This document shows positions 44,978 through 56,228 of a stretch of 64,000 bases of DNA, piece by piece. The stretch is taken from contig BCKK01000002.1 of the NCBI GenBank assembly GCA_001600615.1, positions 2,634,809-2,698,808 of the forward strand. The letters are read 5' to 3'. The stretch is from Dioszegia crocea. Its lineage: Eukaryota > Basidiomycota > Tremellomycetes > Tremellales > Bulleribasidiaceae. The notes under the pieces were generated by a model that worked only from the letters and a program-made list of their open reading frames with translations, was not told the origin of the DNA and did not search any database. The position numbers and the translations under genes are program-made. How positions within the stretch are numbered: the first letter of the stretch is position 1; each line of letters begins with the position of its first letter.

Positions 44978-47523
44978 TCACACCAGCATGTTCCCAGATT
45001 GCAGCCCCGCCTTGGCCGCTGCTGTCTCAAACGCCAGTAACCGCCACAGCTGAATGACCAGCGTCACCGCGTCTTCCGCTAGAACCTGTACTTATCAGCT
45101 CGTTTGTGTCTTGCGGGTCGATGGCGCGGCTCACTGGTTCTAGCCCTTCAACCATGGCGTCCGGTCTCTTGCGCTCGGCGATGTTCTCCATGATGAAATC
45201 TGCGAGATCCTGGTCGACTTCGCCGAGGTATTCGACCAATTTGCTATTCACAAACCCTAGCACTTTCGCTTTGGTAGTTTTCTATACAGCGTCAGTAAAG
45301 ACACCAGAAAGGAGGAATCAACAATACATACCTCATTGATAGCCTTCCAGTCTAGATTGACACCCCACAGCGTCCGCCTATCCTTAGATATCTGACTCTT
45401 GATATCCAACAACTGCGCATTCCGCATTGCGACCTTCTCCGCCTCCGTCATCTTCGCCACCGCCTTCTCGTCGTAATCAAGCTTGACGAATGTCCGCTGC
45501 TTTCGCTTATCAGCAGCAACTTCCTCCTCATCATCCGCCTCGAATGCTATAGCCGGTCGAGCCTTTGGTTGAGGCTTGCTATCGATTTTGGCGGCGGGAA
45601 CAGGGGCGGCTGCGGCGGGTTTGGTATTGAGGTCCAACTTGATTGGCGCAGCATCCTCCGTCAACAGTCCTCGCTGTTTCTGTTCCTCTTCCATCCGCGT
45701 CATCTCCTCCATCTGCCTCTTGAGGAATTCCTCCGATTCACGCTCAATAGCCCTGATCTCATCCTGCTCCGCCTGTCGATCTCGCACGTCATCCTGATAT
45801 TCTCGTGTCCGCTGCTGTTGACGAGCATTACGCCATCGATTTCTACAAGTCAGCAAGACAATCTGAGCACTGACGTACCTATCGGAGTAGAACCATTCTT
45901 TCCCTCGTTCAGCAACCTCGTCATCGTCAAATTGGTCCAATCGCTCAGACACATTTCGATAGCTCCTCTGCTCCATCTCGCTCTGTTGTCGTCGGTGCGT
46001 CAACTCGCGATTCAAATTCTCCAGCCGGAGTCGCTCCCGATGTTCGACTTGTCTCTCTCGCTGGCAGATTAGCGGGATTCCAGTGGAGAACTCACATCTC
46101 GCAATATACCCTCCCTATCCCTCGCCAACTTCATTTGTCTCGACTGCTCCTCCTCTTCATCCGTCCTCCCACTTTGAGCCTTCGCTTCAGCCGTCTGCGC
46201 CTTAACGAAGTCCACCGGCCTGCCATATCCCTGCGGATCATGCCTCACTGGCCCGCTCTGTCCACCCTGATTCTGGCTCTGATTTTGATCTCCGCGGGAG
46301 GGCGGAGCCTGGTATGGCGTAGTCTTAGAGAACACTCTTGTCCCATACCCGTACTCCTGAGGATTGGGCGGTTTCTTATACGCCGTCGGAGCCTGCAACC
46401 GTGCCAACTCCTGCTCTTCCTCCAACGCCTTCTTCAGTCGCTCTTTACGTGCTGCATTCTCTCTGAACAGAGAGATCTGGTCAAGCACGGCCACACGCTG
46501 GTTCTCGGGCAGATCCCCCTCGCGGAGGTCTTGTAGGTGCGCCGGAACGATGACTGTGATAGGGGATTGTCCGCCAGAGCGACGAGTGGGCTGATCGGGT
46601 GTAGGCGCGTGTGGATCGATGATACGTGCGACGATTTGCGCAACAAGCTTACGAGCGTCGGCATCGGCTGTTTCGTCGTCCTGAGTATAAGCGGATTTGA
46701 GACAAAAGATAGATCAGGTCCAGACTCACCTCTGTTCTTCCGACTGTCGCCTCAAACTCATCCAAGAATTCCCGAGTCTTGTCATCCACCTTGACTACGA
46801 GCGGCTTGGCCGGTTTACGCTCTCTGCGACCTTCAGGCGTCATATCGGGTAGTTCGACGCCGTGCAGACATCTAATGCACCGCATGACAACCTCGGGACT
46901 TTCGAATTGAGCAAATCCGAATGCTTGTAATTTCCCACCGGCGCCCACCACTCGTTTCAAGTCGTAGAGCGGTCCGCATGCCTAATGAATCAGCTGTGAC
47001 TCCATCCTCCACAACAGAGACTCACATTGAGCAATTCTGATATCGTCGAATTGTCAATACCCGGAGCGATACTGCCCACAAATACCGTAGTCGTTTTGAC
47101 GGCTTTTATAAAGTTTGATCCAGGCTGACGATGCGGTGGGATCGGCAGATTGTTCGGAGTTGGCGGTAGCCCTAGTCCGGGATGGGGCGGACGCATAGGC
47201 GAATTATTGTATGGCATCTGCATCTGACCTTGGCCTGGCATGGGCCGGATGGGCAGCGGAGATCCGTTATTGTATCCCATGGGAGGTTGTTGAGGCGCGG
47301 AAGGGAGATTTGGGGCGAAGGGCGGTCTTGCGAATCCATTAGGAGGTGGGAAGGGTGGGTATGGAGACCCAGGTCCGGGCTGACCTCCTGGACCGAGATT
47401 AGGGGGGAAGGGAGGGAGATTCATCGGTGGGGGTCGGAAGGGGGCTACACGGGGTTCAGCTTGATTACTTTTCCCGCAGGAAAGTGCATATCACTCACGC
47501 TGTCCATCGTATCCGTTATACAT
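44978..47523 (-). CDS. RBM25-like splicing factor (RRM plus C-terminal PWI domain)
   Basis: Eight exons (47499..47523, 47026..47444, 46730..46981, 46096..46680, 45879..46060, 45332..45842, 45135..45281, 44978..45085) give 742 aa. The N-terminal 110 residues are Pro/Gly/Asn-rich. An RRM begins with TTVFVGSIAPGIDNSTISEL and continues KRVVGAGGKLQAFGFAQFES, the exact wording of the RBM25 RRM. A long Arg/Glu-rich helical region follows. The last 90 residues form a PWI domain (KAKVLGFVNSKLVEYLGEVD, DLADFIMENIAERKRP, VTLVIQLWRLLAFETAAAKA). RBM25 works with U1 snRNP and regulates splice-site choice. The start used is MYNGYDGQ at 47523. An upstream in-frame extension (QYLPS) exists, so a further 5' exon in 47524..47711 is possible. 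Confidence 0.88.
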
Positions 47524-47771
47524 GCTGGGCAGGTACTGTTCTGGGATAGTGAAGGACGGTATGTATAGGTCAAGATGCAAGGTGTACAAGGCAAGCTGCA
47601 GCGCGTGCAGCAAAGTTCACTCATTCCGGCGGTGATCACCGCTTCTTTGGCCTTCACCAGCGCTGTGATCCAAACCATAGGAGCTTGAGGCCAGGCGAGC
47701 ACAGATGACATTTGATAACTGGGGACTGCCCCAGGCGTGATGATAAGTGCTATTTACTCATACATATCGCC

Positions 47772-49258
47772 TCAATACCCACTCTCAATATTCTCTTCCC
47801 GTTCAGGAAGGAAGAACGCCTACCGGATGTCAGCGTAGCTCGACCCTCACTCAAGGCCACACCCCACACTTACCAGTCTCTCCCCACCCACAGCCATCAT
47901 CGCATGCCTCGGATTGAACCTGACAGCCCTGGACGGCCCGAGCTCGTGGGCAGCCTCCGGCTTCTTCACAATGGTAGGTTGCAGCGTTCGAGGCGGTTGC
48001 GGGGGTGCCGATTCTCGCTCCTGGTCTGACAATCTGGGGTGCTTTGACATGTCCCAGAAGCATACACTCCCATCTGGTGATCCAGAGTATATCCAACGAG
48101 AGTCTGCCGTCCAGCCTACTTCCTCTCCACTCGCCCCCCGCCGAGGTTGTGGATCCCGATTACCCTTGTGGTCCGTCTCCAGCCCTTGGTGGCCTACCAG
48201 GCGACAATGTAGGCTGAGGTCGAAGCCATCAAGGACATAGTGAACGTCAGAGGACGTGCCAATGAGGATGAGATCGCCCTTCTTGGAGAATGAGATCGAG
48301 GTGAATATGGGTTTCCGAGGTGGTTGTGTGACACGGTTCAGCTCCTCATCGATGAGTTTGGCAAAGTGGAATGGTGGCTGTTGGGTCAGTGGCGGTACAA
48401 AAACGCTCATGGTGCATGGAGCAACTCACTGCATAAGCGTTATCTGTCGCATACAGCATGATGGCTGCCAGATCAGAGCTAGCCACCGCGAAAACCGTTC
48501 CATCTGAATCGAATGCAGCTATCGTCGAGCCGCCAATATCGCTCATCAAAGCCTGCGAGTCAGTCCAATACACAAGTTGACCTACCTCGCATTGATTATT
48601 GCGCAAATCCCAGATCCGGACAGTACCATCATCACCAGCAGACATGAATGAGTCTTTAGTAGGGTGCATATGCAACGACCGGACACTGAACAAGGATTAG
48701 CCGCATCTCTCATCAGACAGCCAAATGACTTACCGAGCAGTATGACCCTTGAAGTAAGTGAGATATTTGTTATCGTGTGTTGAGTGATATCGGATATCAT
48801 GATCACCTTTGGTAGAAGTATGAATGATGTTGGTAGATTTATGCGTAAAGCGGATTTGAGAGATTCCATACTTTCGCGAATGATAGACTTTGCGCTTTCT
48901 GCAAGGATCAGCACATCCCAACAGCACAATGTTCGTGTGAGACTTACATGCCCTTGCTCGCATCCCAAGTCACAAACGACTCATCCTCGCCTGCCGTCAC
49001 GCACAGGTCTCCCGAATCGTCGAATGCAATACTGGATATTTGGGCTTTGGTGGAGTATCCCTCGTGCGCGGTGGACGTCCAGACATGTCGGGGATCTATG
49101 GCATCTTTGAACAGTCTGGCGGGGGCCAGTCTTTCCTGCGAGATCAGTTATGGCGCCTGCTGTGGAATGGGGATAAGGTATCATACCAGGACTGATGGTT
49201 CGAGCGTGATCAGGCTTGAGGATAGGGACAGCTTGGAGGGTCCAGCTTGGTTTGACAT
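47772..49258 (-). CDS. SWD2: Swd2/WDR82-type WD40 protein (COMPASS and CPF subunit)
   Basis: Seven exons (49187..49258, 48948..49135, 48734..48898, 48586..48685, 48430..48552, 47874..48377, 47772..47819) give 399 aa. WD-repeat signatures follow in order: AFDDSGDLCVTAGEDESFVT, YFKGHTARVRSLHMHPTKDS, SAGDDGTVRIWDLRNNQC, DSDGTVFAVASSDLAAIMLY and WIYSGSPDGSVCFWDMSK. The order and the strand-three wording KGDHDIRYHSTHDNKYLTYF match Swd2, which acts both in the Set1 H3K4 methyltransferase complex and in the cleavage and polyadenylation factor. An insert of about 60 residues around HKGNRDPQPRRGASGEEV and the Pro-rich stretch after SKHPRLSD make it longer than yeast Swd2 (329 aa). The gene lies just downstream of RBM25 on the same strand. 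Confidence 0.88.
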
Positions 49259-49524
49259 CGTTCGATCTTTGTTGAATTGATCAAAATGACTTCTGTGCCC
49301 AATTTGCAGGCCGCTGATATCACCTGGGCCTATTCTTGATGGGATGCAGTGGATACTCGAACGGAGATAGCGTCAACATCAGGCAAGCTTCCCAGCTCCA
49401 AGCTCCAAGCCTGGCCTCGGTGTGAACCACGTGGCATCTAGTCAGCTTGGATCACCTCCACCCAAGTCGACCACCTCACTCCTGAACTGTCCATATCTCA
49501 TCATCAGCAAAAACACTGACAGGC

Positions 49525-50939
49525 ATGCTCGCGTTAAAGAGGCTGGAAGAGATCGCTCAGAAGCGGCATAGATCATCCCATGCTCCGGAAGCGCCCGAAG
49601 CGTCAACGTCCATCGCTACAGTCGTCATCCCTCGACCCGCCCATTCATCTCCGACACGCAAGGGTGTAACCACATCCCCTAGGCGAAACCATGATACCTC
49701 AATATTCCCCTGGGAATTCTCTCCAGACGATCTGGAACGATTCCCCGCCCTTCGTAAACGAAACTTCTTCTGTATCCAGCGACATCAAGCCCGAGCGCTA
49801 CATTACGATCTCAGATTGCAGCTTGATGGTGGGACGACCAGCTGGGCATTGCCACGGGGTCTGATAGGTGAGTCTGAACTTGAGGTGGTGAGTCTGGATG
49901 TAAGACTGAAAAGGCAGGAATGGATAAGAAGGCCGAATCTAGCCATATGGCCGTAGAGACGACTGTCCATCCCATTAGCTACAGCGTGCATGAAGGTTAG
50001 TGATCCCAAGCGATGATTGAAGTGACTCTGCTGAGACCTAGGGTCTGATGGGACCGGTAAGAGCGTCCCTTCTGCCCGTCTCAAGTTCTCTTCACTGACT
50101 CCCTAGTCTTCAAATCAACAGGACGTCGGGCGGGAACGTGTTAGTCCGGGCCAAAGATCTCATCACTTGCAGTCGCAACGCAGGCTGACATACCAGTACT
50201 TTGGGACATAGGCGAGTACGAGATCGACGACTCTTCCGATAGCGAAGATGAGCGGAAGTCTAAGAGGCGTCGAGTGGAGGGTGGAGAGGATGAAGACCCG
50301 TCAGTCTTCCGTCATGTTGCATGTGGCCATGTCAAACTGAATCATCAGCCTTGGTTGGCATGAGGAAGCCAAGTTGCGCGATCGTCTCAAGCGTGCGATA
50401 TCTAGTTATAAGCAGAGGACTATCCGACTCAAGTTGAAGCACGGACGGAAGGTGAGTCAAATGTCCGTCGGTACGACTAGTTCAAGCTGACGAAGTAGAT
50501 GGACGCCAACAGTATGCTTCTGCAGTCAGCACCTCCTAGCAAACAGCTGACGCCCCAGCCTTTATCCTAGTCCTGGATATACACAATTCCAGGTCCCTGA
50601 CGTACACCCGAGAAGGTCGCGAAAAGAAGACCTGGTTCGTCAGATTGCCCAAAGGCGTCGATGCGATCCCTTGGGATAGAGAAGGCGAGGATGGGGATTT
50701 CTGGGGTAGAAGCGTAAAGAGTGAGTCGACAGATCTGGGCATTAATGTGGTCCTAACCAAAGCTGATGTTCCCAGCTGGCAGGACATTCGCCGAGGTGTG
50801 CGCAAGCGCTCCGAATCGCCCAGTCTTGTTTGAGAGTGAGACTGCGCGGTACAAGGGCTGGAGTGAAGCTAAAGGGGATGCGGCGTGGGAAGATGCTATT
50901 AGCTATTCGACCAAGGTTGTCCAGACTGCAAAGACATGA
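49525..50939 (+). CDS. Stand-alone LigD-type 3'-phosphoesterase domain protein
   Basis: Nine exons (49525..49867, 49918..49995, 50042..50056, 50107..50139, 50197..50299, 50349..50451, 50499..50511, 50559..50720, 50776..50939) give 337 aa. The bacterial LigD phosphoesterase motif is plain: FFCIQRHQARALHYDLRLQL with H87, H93, D95 and R97, followed by SWALPRGL. A later VHPISYSVHEG supplies H132 and Y136, with the same four-residue spacing as H84/Y88 of the Pseudomonas enzyme. Then come GRRAGTLLWDIGEYEI and LKLKHGRKMDANTFILV. In bacteria this module removes ribonucleotides and 3' phosphates at DNA ends during end joining. Here there is no ligase or polymerase domain, as in other fungal members. 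The very small exons (15 and 13 nt) make the middle less certain. Confidence 0.87.
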
Positions 50940-51013
50940 CTGGAGAAGGCATCATTACTTTCTAGTAGTTCTATGATTCTATGTGTATCCGTCTACATCT
51001 GTCACGCCAACCT

Positions 51014-52029
51014 TTACTCCGTAGGGACAGTCGCCGTCCCCCTCAATCGAACATACATCAATTCCCACCCACTGTCACCCTTTCCGGATCCTTCTCCCTG
51101 CCCTTGAGCCATCAACGCCTCCGCCCCAGCCCCAGGTGTCTCATCTGACCAGTAACAATCAGGCGCAACTAGCGCCTCGACCTCCATCATCATGTCCTTG
51201 ACTTCCTCATTTCCAAATTGCGCAAAGCAGGTATTTCGCGCAAAGGTCCGTAGCCAGCCGATAAAGTCCGTAGTGAGTGGGCTTGGACGGGGGGCTAGGT
51301 GGATGTTCGAAGGAGTCATACCGCCGGCTTCTAGCAGCTGATTGATCAGTACTTAATACCTTGACTCAGACACAAGACGCACCTTGGTATATTGTCTGAC
51401 AGTAGGGAAGTACCAAGGATCCAAAGCGAGTGCATCATGACCCCTTGACTTCAGAACATGGTGTATGGCCCCTCGAACTCCAACACTACGTCCCGTCAGC
51501 TCAAGTTCCTCGATATCAGTACGACACGTACATATTCCCAAACCCTCCAAACTCGAACGCCACCCTCCCACCGGGCTTCAACAGCCATTTGATACCCTGC
51601 ACCACGCCCGCCGGATCATCCTTGCACCAATGGAGCGTAGCGGATGTGAAGACCGCGTCGAATGTTCCCTTGAGACTCGGGTCGAGGGTAGTAGGAAGTT
51701 TCTGTATATCGGCCTGGATGAATGACGCCCCGGGAACAGTGGTGGTGGCTTTATCAAGCTGTTCGAGCTTGTCAGCCTAAACCATAGAAGCCTCGGCGTG
51801 ACTGACTGACCATTTTCTGACTTGAGTCAATGCCTACTATCCGGCCTTGATCACCTACTATCGCCTGAATCTTGGCTGTGAGCTCTCCAGTGCCGCAGCC
51901 TAGATCTGCGATGATTTCTCCCGGGCGCGCATTGAGCAGGTCGAGGACGGGCGAAGTGAACTTGTCAGAGTAGACGAAGCTCGCGTTCGTGTTGTAGTTC
52001 TCCGGAGTGTGGTTCTTGAGGGATGCCAT
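51014..52029 (-). CDS. SAM-dependent methyltransferase (trans-aconitate methyltransferase-like fold)
   Basis: Four exons (51811..52029, 51532..51767, 51383..51485, 51014..51337) give 293 aa. Motif I is ADLGCGTGELTAKIQ, preceded by NYNTNASFVYSDKFTSPVLD. It is followed by GRIVGIDSSQKM, SFIQADIQKLP, FDAVFTSATLHWCKDD and LLKPGGRVAFEFGGFGN, the classic class I methyltransferase order. The combination SATLHW plus FEFGG resembles trans-aconitate or arsenite-type methyltransferases, but the small-molecule substrate cannot be told from sequence. No targeting signal is visible, so it is probably cytosolic. The gene shares a 272-bp promoter with the HIT hydrolase on the other strand and is tail-to-tail with the phosphoesterase gene. 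Exon phases are consistent throughout. Confidence 0.85.
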
Positions 52030-52301
52030 GATGTAGAATACTTATGTGATGGATTTCAGCGAGAGTGTGATGATACGGTCGACAGAGAGTACCAGTCAGC
52101 TCTCTATATAGTGCCTGCTCGACAGCGTCGGGCTAGCTTCGGCCGCGAAATCTGGGCGTCGGCCGACGGTTATATCCGAGACACGCACGGTCTTCCCCAG
52201 ACTGCCCCGCAGAGGGTAACGTAACCGGCCCATCGCCTGCCATCGCCTGCCCAACTCAATCCATCTACTAATACCTCATACAGACACTCATTTGTCACAG
52301 A

Positions 52302-53195
52302 ATGTCTTCGCTAGCCTCGTAAGTATGGAGGAGAAGACTGAGGTCATTCCTGACACGCACAGCTGCATCTTCTGTAAAATCGTCAAGGGTGAGCTGCATT
52401 ATTTGAGCCAGCCTGAGCTCGGTTCCTCGCTCTTGTGGGGCTGAACACTGATGATGGCCTATAGGCGAGATCCCATGGTCAGTCACTATATGCCACCTAT
52501 CTGCGCGGTCCAGACTTGCTGACATATTCAGTCTCAAATTGCTCGAGACTGAATCTGTCCTTGCTTTTGTAGACATTGGGCCAATCAGCAAAGGCCACAG
52601 TTTGGTCATACCCAAATGTGAGTTGGCTAAATCCCTTACCGGAGATGACCGGAGGATGAGGCGGGGTAATCCTGTGTAATGATACCAGTCGATCTGATTG
52701 TGCGATTTCTGGGCTCATGTTGCAGATCACGCAGCTACACTGAACGACCTGCCCGAGGCGGAGATGGCAGACATCTTGCCCACACTGAAGAAGATCGCGC
52801 TGGCGTCTGTAAGTCGATATTTATTACCTTGTGGATCTCGCTTACGTACTAGGGGGCTCAAAACTACAATATCCTGCAGGTGGGTCGCTCATCAGCCAAC
52901 TGCTAATCCGCTCAGAACAACGGTCGGGCCGCGCACCAGGTTGTAGACCACGTTCACTTCCACATGATCCCCAAGCCTGCCGAGGCGGGAGATAAGGAGG
53001 GTCTGGTAGTTGGCTGGCCTAGTGAGTTAAACCTTCCATTCGCAGATGAGCGATTAGCTGACGCGTCGCAGTCCAGAAAGACGTAAGTTGTATTGAGCGC
53101 AGCTCCGAACGATGCGGTCACAACGAGGCTCATCCTTCTAGCTGTCCAAAGATGAGATCAAGTCCATCTACGAGGACATCAAGTCGAGGCTGTGA
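52302..53195 (+). CDS. HIT-family (Hint-type) nucleotide hydrolase
   Basis: Nine short exons (52302..52318, 52363..52388, 52465..52477, 52532..52617, 52726..52808, 52853..52879, 52916..53021, 53072..53082, 53142..53195) give 140 aa. The protein starts MSSLASCIFCKIVKGEIPC, the usual Hint start with a CxxC. The histidine triad HVHFHMI sits at residues 96-100, followed by PKPAEAGDKEGL, and the helix NNGRAAHQVVDH precedes it. These small dimeric enzymes cleave AMP-lysine and other phosphoramidate adducts. The reading wording (GHSLVIPKYH, DIGPISKGH) matches fungal Hnt1. Several exons are 11-27 nt long, which is unusual even here, but each junction restores a conserved residue. Identity is firm. 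Confidence 0.92.
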
Positions 53196-53369
53196 GCGCG
53201 GTGTATGTCGCAGCGGTAGAGTAAATCATAGTACAGTAGTAGTTCATGCATGGGTGTTGATGATACTTGTGTCGATTTCAATATTCCTCACCCGCTTTGG
53301 TCAGGCCTAAGCGAGGCCGAGAAAGTGAACCGCGAATCTCTGCATCAATCATCACGTTCTTTTCCAACC

Positions 53370-54402
53370 ATGTGTATCGCATTCTTCACCACCAGTCAGC
53401 CAGACTACAAGCTGTACGTATCTGATCTCACTACAGTCTTGCTCGCTCCCTTCGGCAAGCCGAAAGCGCCGGACCAAGCTGACTAAAGCTGAGAATAATC
53501 GCTTCGAACCGAGATGAATTCTATGACCGTCCATCCACGCCTGCATCATGGCACTCGTTCGGCGGCAACGAAGCTGGACCATCCAATATCCTCTCGGGAC
53601 GGGATATAGCAAATGGCGGAGGAGGGACCTGGGTCGGTATGACCAAAGATCTACGAATAGGCTTAATGTACGTCGACCGCCTATGCTAAGGAGCGAGATT
53701 GCTCATGTGCCAGAACCAACATACGCAACCCTGCTTCAGCTGCCGGGGCTGCGATCCGGAAACCAGGCGCTCCATCTCGTGGTCAGCTACTGCGCTCATT
53801 TCTCGAGGCGCCATCCTACACACCACTCTCAACATTTATGGACAGCATAAAGGATCTAGAAGCATATGACGGATTCAACCTGCTGCTCTTTCAGATACAA
53901 ATGTCCGGTGCGGAGGTTGGATATGTCAGCAACAAGCCAGAGGGTAGAGCGACGGTGTTGCCATCTGTTAAGGGAACGCTGGGAATCTCAAATACGCCGC
54001 TTGACTCGCCATGGCCTAAAGTCACAGAGGGGCAGACGGGGATGGAAGAGGAATTGAGATTATGGGCTGAGGCAGGAGAGAAGGAGGATGAGCTAGTTCA
54101 GAGACTGTTACGCCTTCTCAGGTATGTCTAGATCATGCTCCGTGAAGTCCAGACACGCTGACCCTTTCAGACGCTCAATCGATGTCAAAACCATCCTTGA
54201 CGCGCCGAAATGTACCTGTATCCCACCCATCATGCTCGCCGGAAGATGGTATGGCACCAGAGTATCCACAGTGATTCTGGTATCAGACATGGATGAAGTG
54301 ACATTTGTCGAAAGAGACATTGGCGGGGAGAGTGGGGGGATTGGCGCATTTCTCAACAGTGACGACAGGACGTTCCGCTTCGCAGGTGACTCTCGGCCAT
54401 AG
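53370..54402 (+). CDS. TANGO2 (NRDE) family protein
   Basis: Four exons (53370..53413, 53494..53667, 53714..54121, 54171..54402) give 285 aa. It begins MCIAFFTTSQPDYKLIIASN, then NRDEFYDRPSTPAS, the NRDE signature that names the family. GRDIANGGGTWVGMTKDLRI and, near the C-terminus, LAGRWYGTRVSTVILVSDMD complete the pattern. The N-terminal Cys2 is the expected nucleophile-like residue of this Ntn-related fold. Animal TANGO2 is linked to Golgi organisation and heme or lipid homeostasis. Its biochemical activity is unsettled, so no reaction is assigned. The gene is tail-to-tail with the uL23 gene, 60 bp apart. Intron 1 ends at an unusual GAG acceptor that restores the LIIASN strand. Confidence 0.9.
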
Positions 54403-54462
54403 TTGTAGGATCCAATGCATACACGCCCGCCCAGACAACGCGCCGAAGTACCCAAGAACAGA

Positions 54463-55292
54463 CTAGATGAAGCCGATCTGGGAATAAGCTGAGTCCCAAC
54501 CCAAATTGGCAGCAATTCGACATACCTTGTTGGCAACCTCCAACGCATCGTGGTCAGCCGCCAGACGCACGTATGCCTTCTTCCTGCCGTCGGGTCTGAC
54601 AATCAGCAATAGCCCATTTACTAATATACGTCACACTCACCGGATCAAAGTGTTAACCTTGGCAGCCTCAACATCGTACAGCTTCTTGACAGCATCCTTG
54701 ATGTGCCTCTTGTTCGCCCTCAAGTCCACGATAAACACCAAGGTGTTGTGCTCCTCAATCTTCTTCATGGCTGACTCGGTGTTGAGAGGGTATTGGATCG
54801 TTCGGAACTGGTCCATGCGGGGGAGGTGGGGGACGGATTTACGGGGGTATTTGGGTTTACGCGCGAGCTTGAGCGTTGTTGGTCGGTGGAAGCTGACCGA
54901 AGTGCGGAACTTGCGCGCAGTCTGACCAGATGTCCCCTTCAACGCCGCCTTCTTGGCCGCCTTTGCCTTAGCATCCTGGGGCTTAGCCGCGGCTGTAACG
55001 TTAGCTATTGTCGATGAAGATTTGCTCAGCCGATCGTGGCTGCTCGAGTATCACCGGGACAACCTTCCAAAGCGCTCGTGTCCTTCTCAACATCTCCAAG
55101 CCCCCCTCTCATTTCATCTAGCATTCCCTCCTGATGCTTTCCCAACATCACTCCGTCGAATCCTAGCCTGATTCCATCCCTGACCCAATCCCTCATCTGA
55201 TCCTCCAGCCTCTTCCATGATCCGACCGCATTGTATGCCGTGCTGTGGAGCTGCAATTCACCTTTGCCTTTGTTGTCGGTGGTGGGCGCCAT
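54463..55292 (-). CDS. Ribosomal protein uL23 (yeast Rpl25)
   Basis: Four exons (55262..55292, 54641..54992, 54526..54595, 54463..54477) give 155 aa, the usual length. Lys/Ala-rich leader [20 protein letters not shown] is followed by [20 protein letters not shown], then [20 protein letters not shown] and [19 protein letters not shown], ending [12 protein letters not shown]. This protein binds 26S rRNA domain III and lies at the tunnel exit, where nascent-chain factors dock. The first intron is 269 nt, the longest in the window apart from UTR gaps, and reads through without a stop for 88 codons in the exon 1 frame. Ribosomal protein genes often house small nucleolar RNAs in long introns, but I see no full C/D or H/ACA set here. 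Confidence 0.95.
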
Positions 55293-56228
55293 TTTATTGT
55301 CGAGGATGCTTGGTGAGCTGACAATCTACAACCATTCAACGCAATCATCAAAAGTGAACAGCGGCGATATGAGAAAACGCCGAAGAGATGACGGCAGAGG
55401 GGGCAGTGTGGCGGAGATTTGGCTTGTGACAGTATATCGGAGTTAAATCTATCGCCGATACTTCCGTGACTTTGCCACCCATATCTCCACCGCGGCTCGT
55501 CCTTTTGAGTTTGCGTTGACCTCGCTCCTGTGCTGCGAGCTACATACAAGCGCTGCATACAAATGAAACCACCAGTGCTGATTCCTGTTCTGACCTCCCC
55601 GAGTCACTTGGGCATCAAGTGAACCATTCGATACATATGCATTCATTATGCAGAAGAGAGATTTGCCTCCGATGCTGAAGACGAAAGACTGTGAATGTCG
55701 AGCAAGTCGTTCTGTGCTTCGGGCGTATAGCAAAGATGCAGCCACTCATCTGAGGCGCTATATGTGTCTACTTGTAGCTAGCTGGCTTGCATACATGTCG
55801 AGGTGTTTGTCAGCGCAGCGTGTCGATGAAGTGAATCCATGCCCGCCGTGCCTGACAGGATATCTGATTAGCGGGAGTAAAAATCGGTGACGTGTTTTGC
55901 TCCGATCGACTTCAGGGCAAAGAAAGGCATGGTGGCGTGCATTGTGCGAAAACATCCAAACCATCTCTCACTCTTCTACATCTCTCATAACTCAGTATAC
56001 AGAATCCGCTTTCCGGTCCATCTCACCCCTTCTGCTATCTTCTCCCGACCCGTCTGAGCAGATCCGTACCGAAATCACCAGGTTTGCACCAGGCTACGAC
56101 CCATTGCAGCCCATTACGCCCTCCGTTGTCGCGCCTCTCGGACCTTTTGCCTTTGACGAAATTACCGTCTGATAAGAGGGCCTTCTTCGCAAATCAAACA
56201 CTCTTTTTCAGTAGAATCGCAAAGCAGA
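55293..56228. promoter_or_regulatory. Upstream region of the PP2C gene and the uL23 gene
   Basis: This 936-bp gap is the longest gene-free stretch in the window. It must contain the uL23 promoter (minus) and the PP2C promoter and 5' leader (plus). A 91-codon plus-strand open frame at 55897..56172 lacks a proper ATG and has no motif, so it is probably leader sequence. I cannot support anything else. Confidence 0.45.

Noticed and set aside
54993..55261. C/D box snoRNA in intron 1 of the uL23 gene
   Set aside because: One C-like box and one CTGA are about 110 nt apart without a terminal stem or internal boxes, which is not enough to call.
55897..56172. 91-codon plus-strand open frame upstream of the PP2C gene
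   Set aside because: It has no ATG at a sensible place, no motif and no splice link to the phosphatase. It is best explained as 5' leader sequence.
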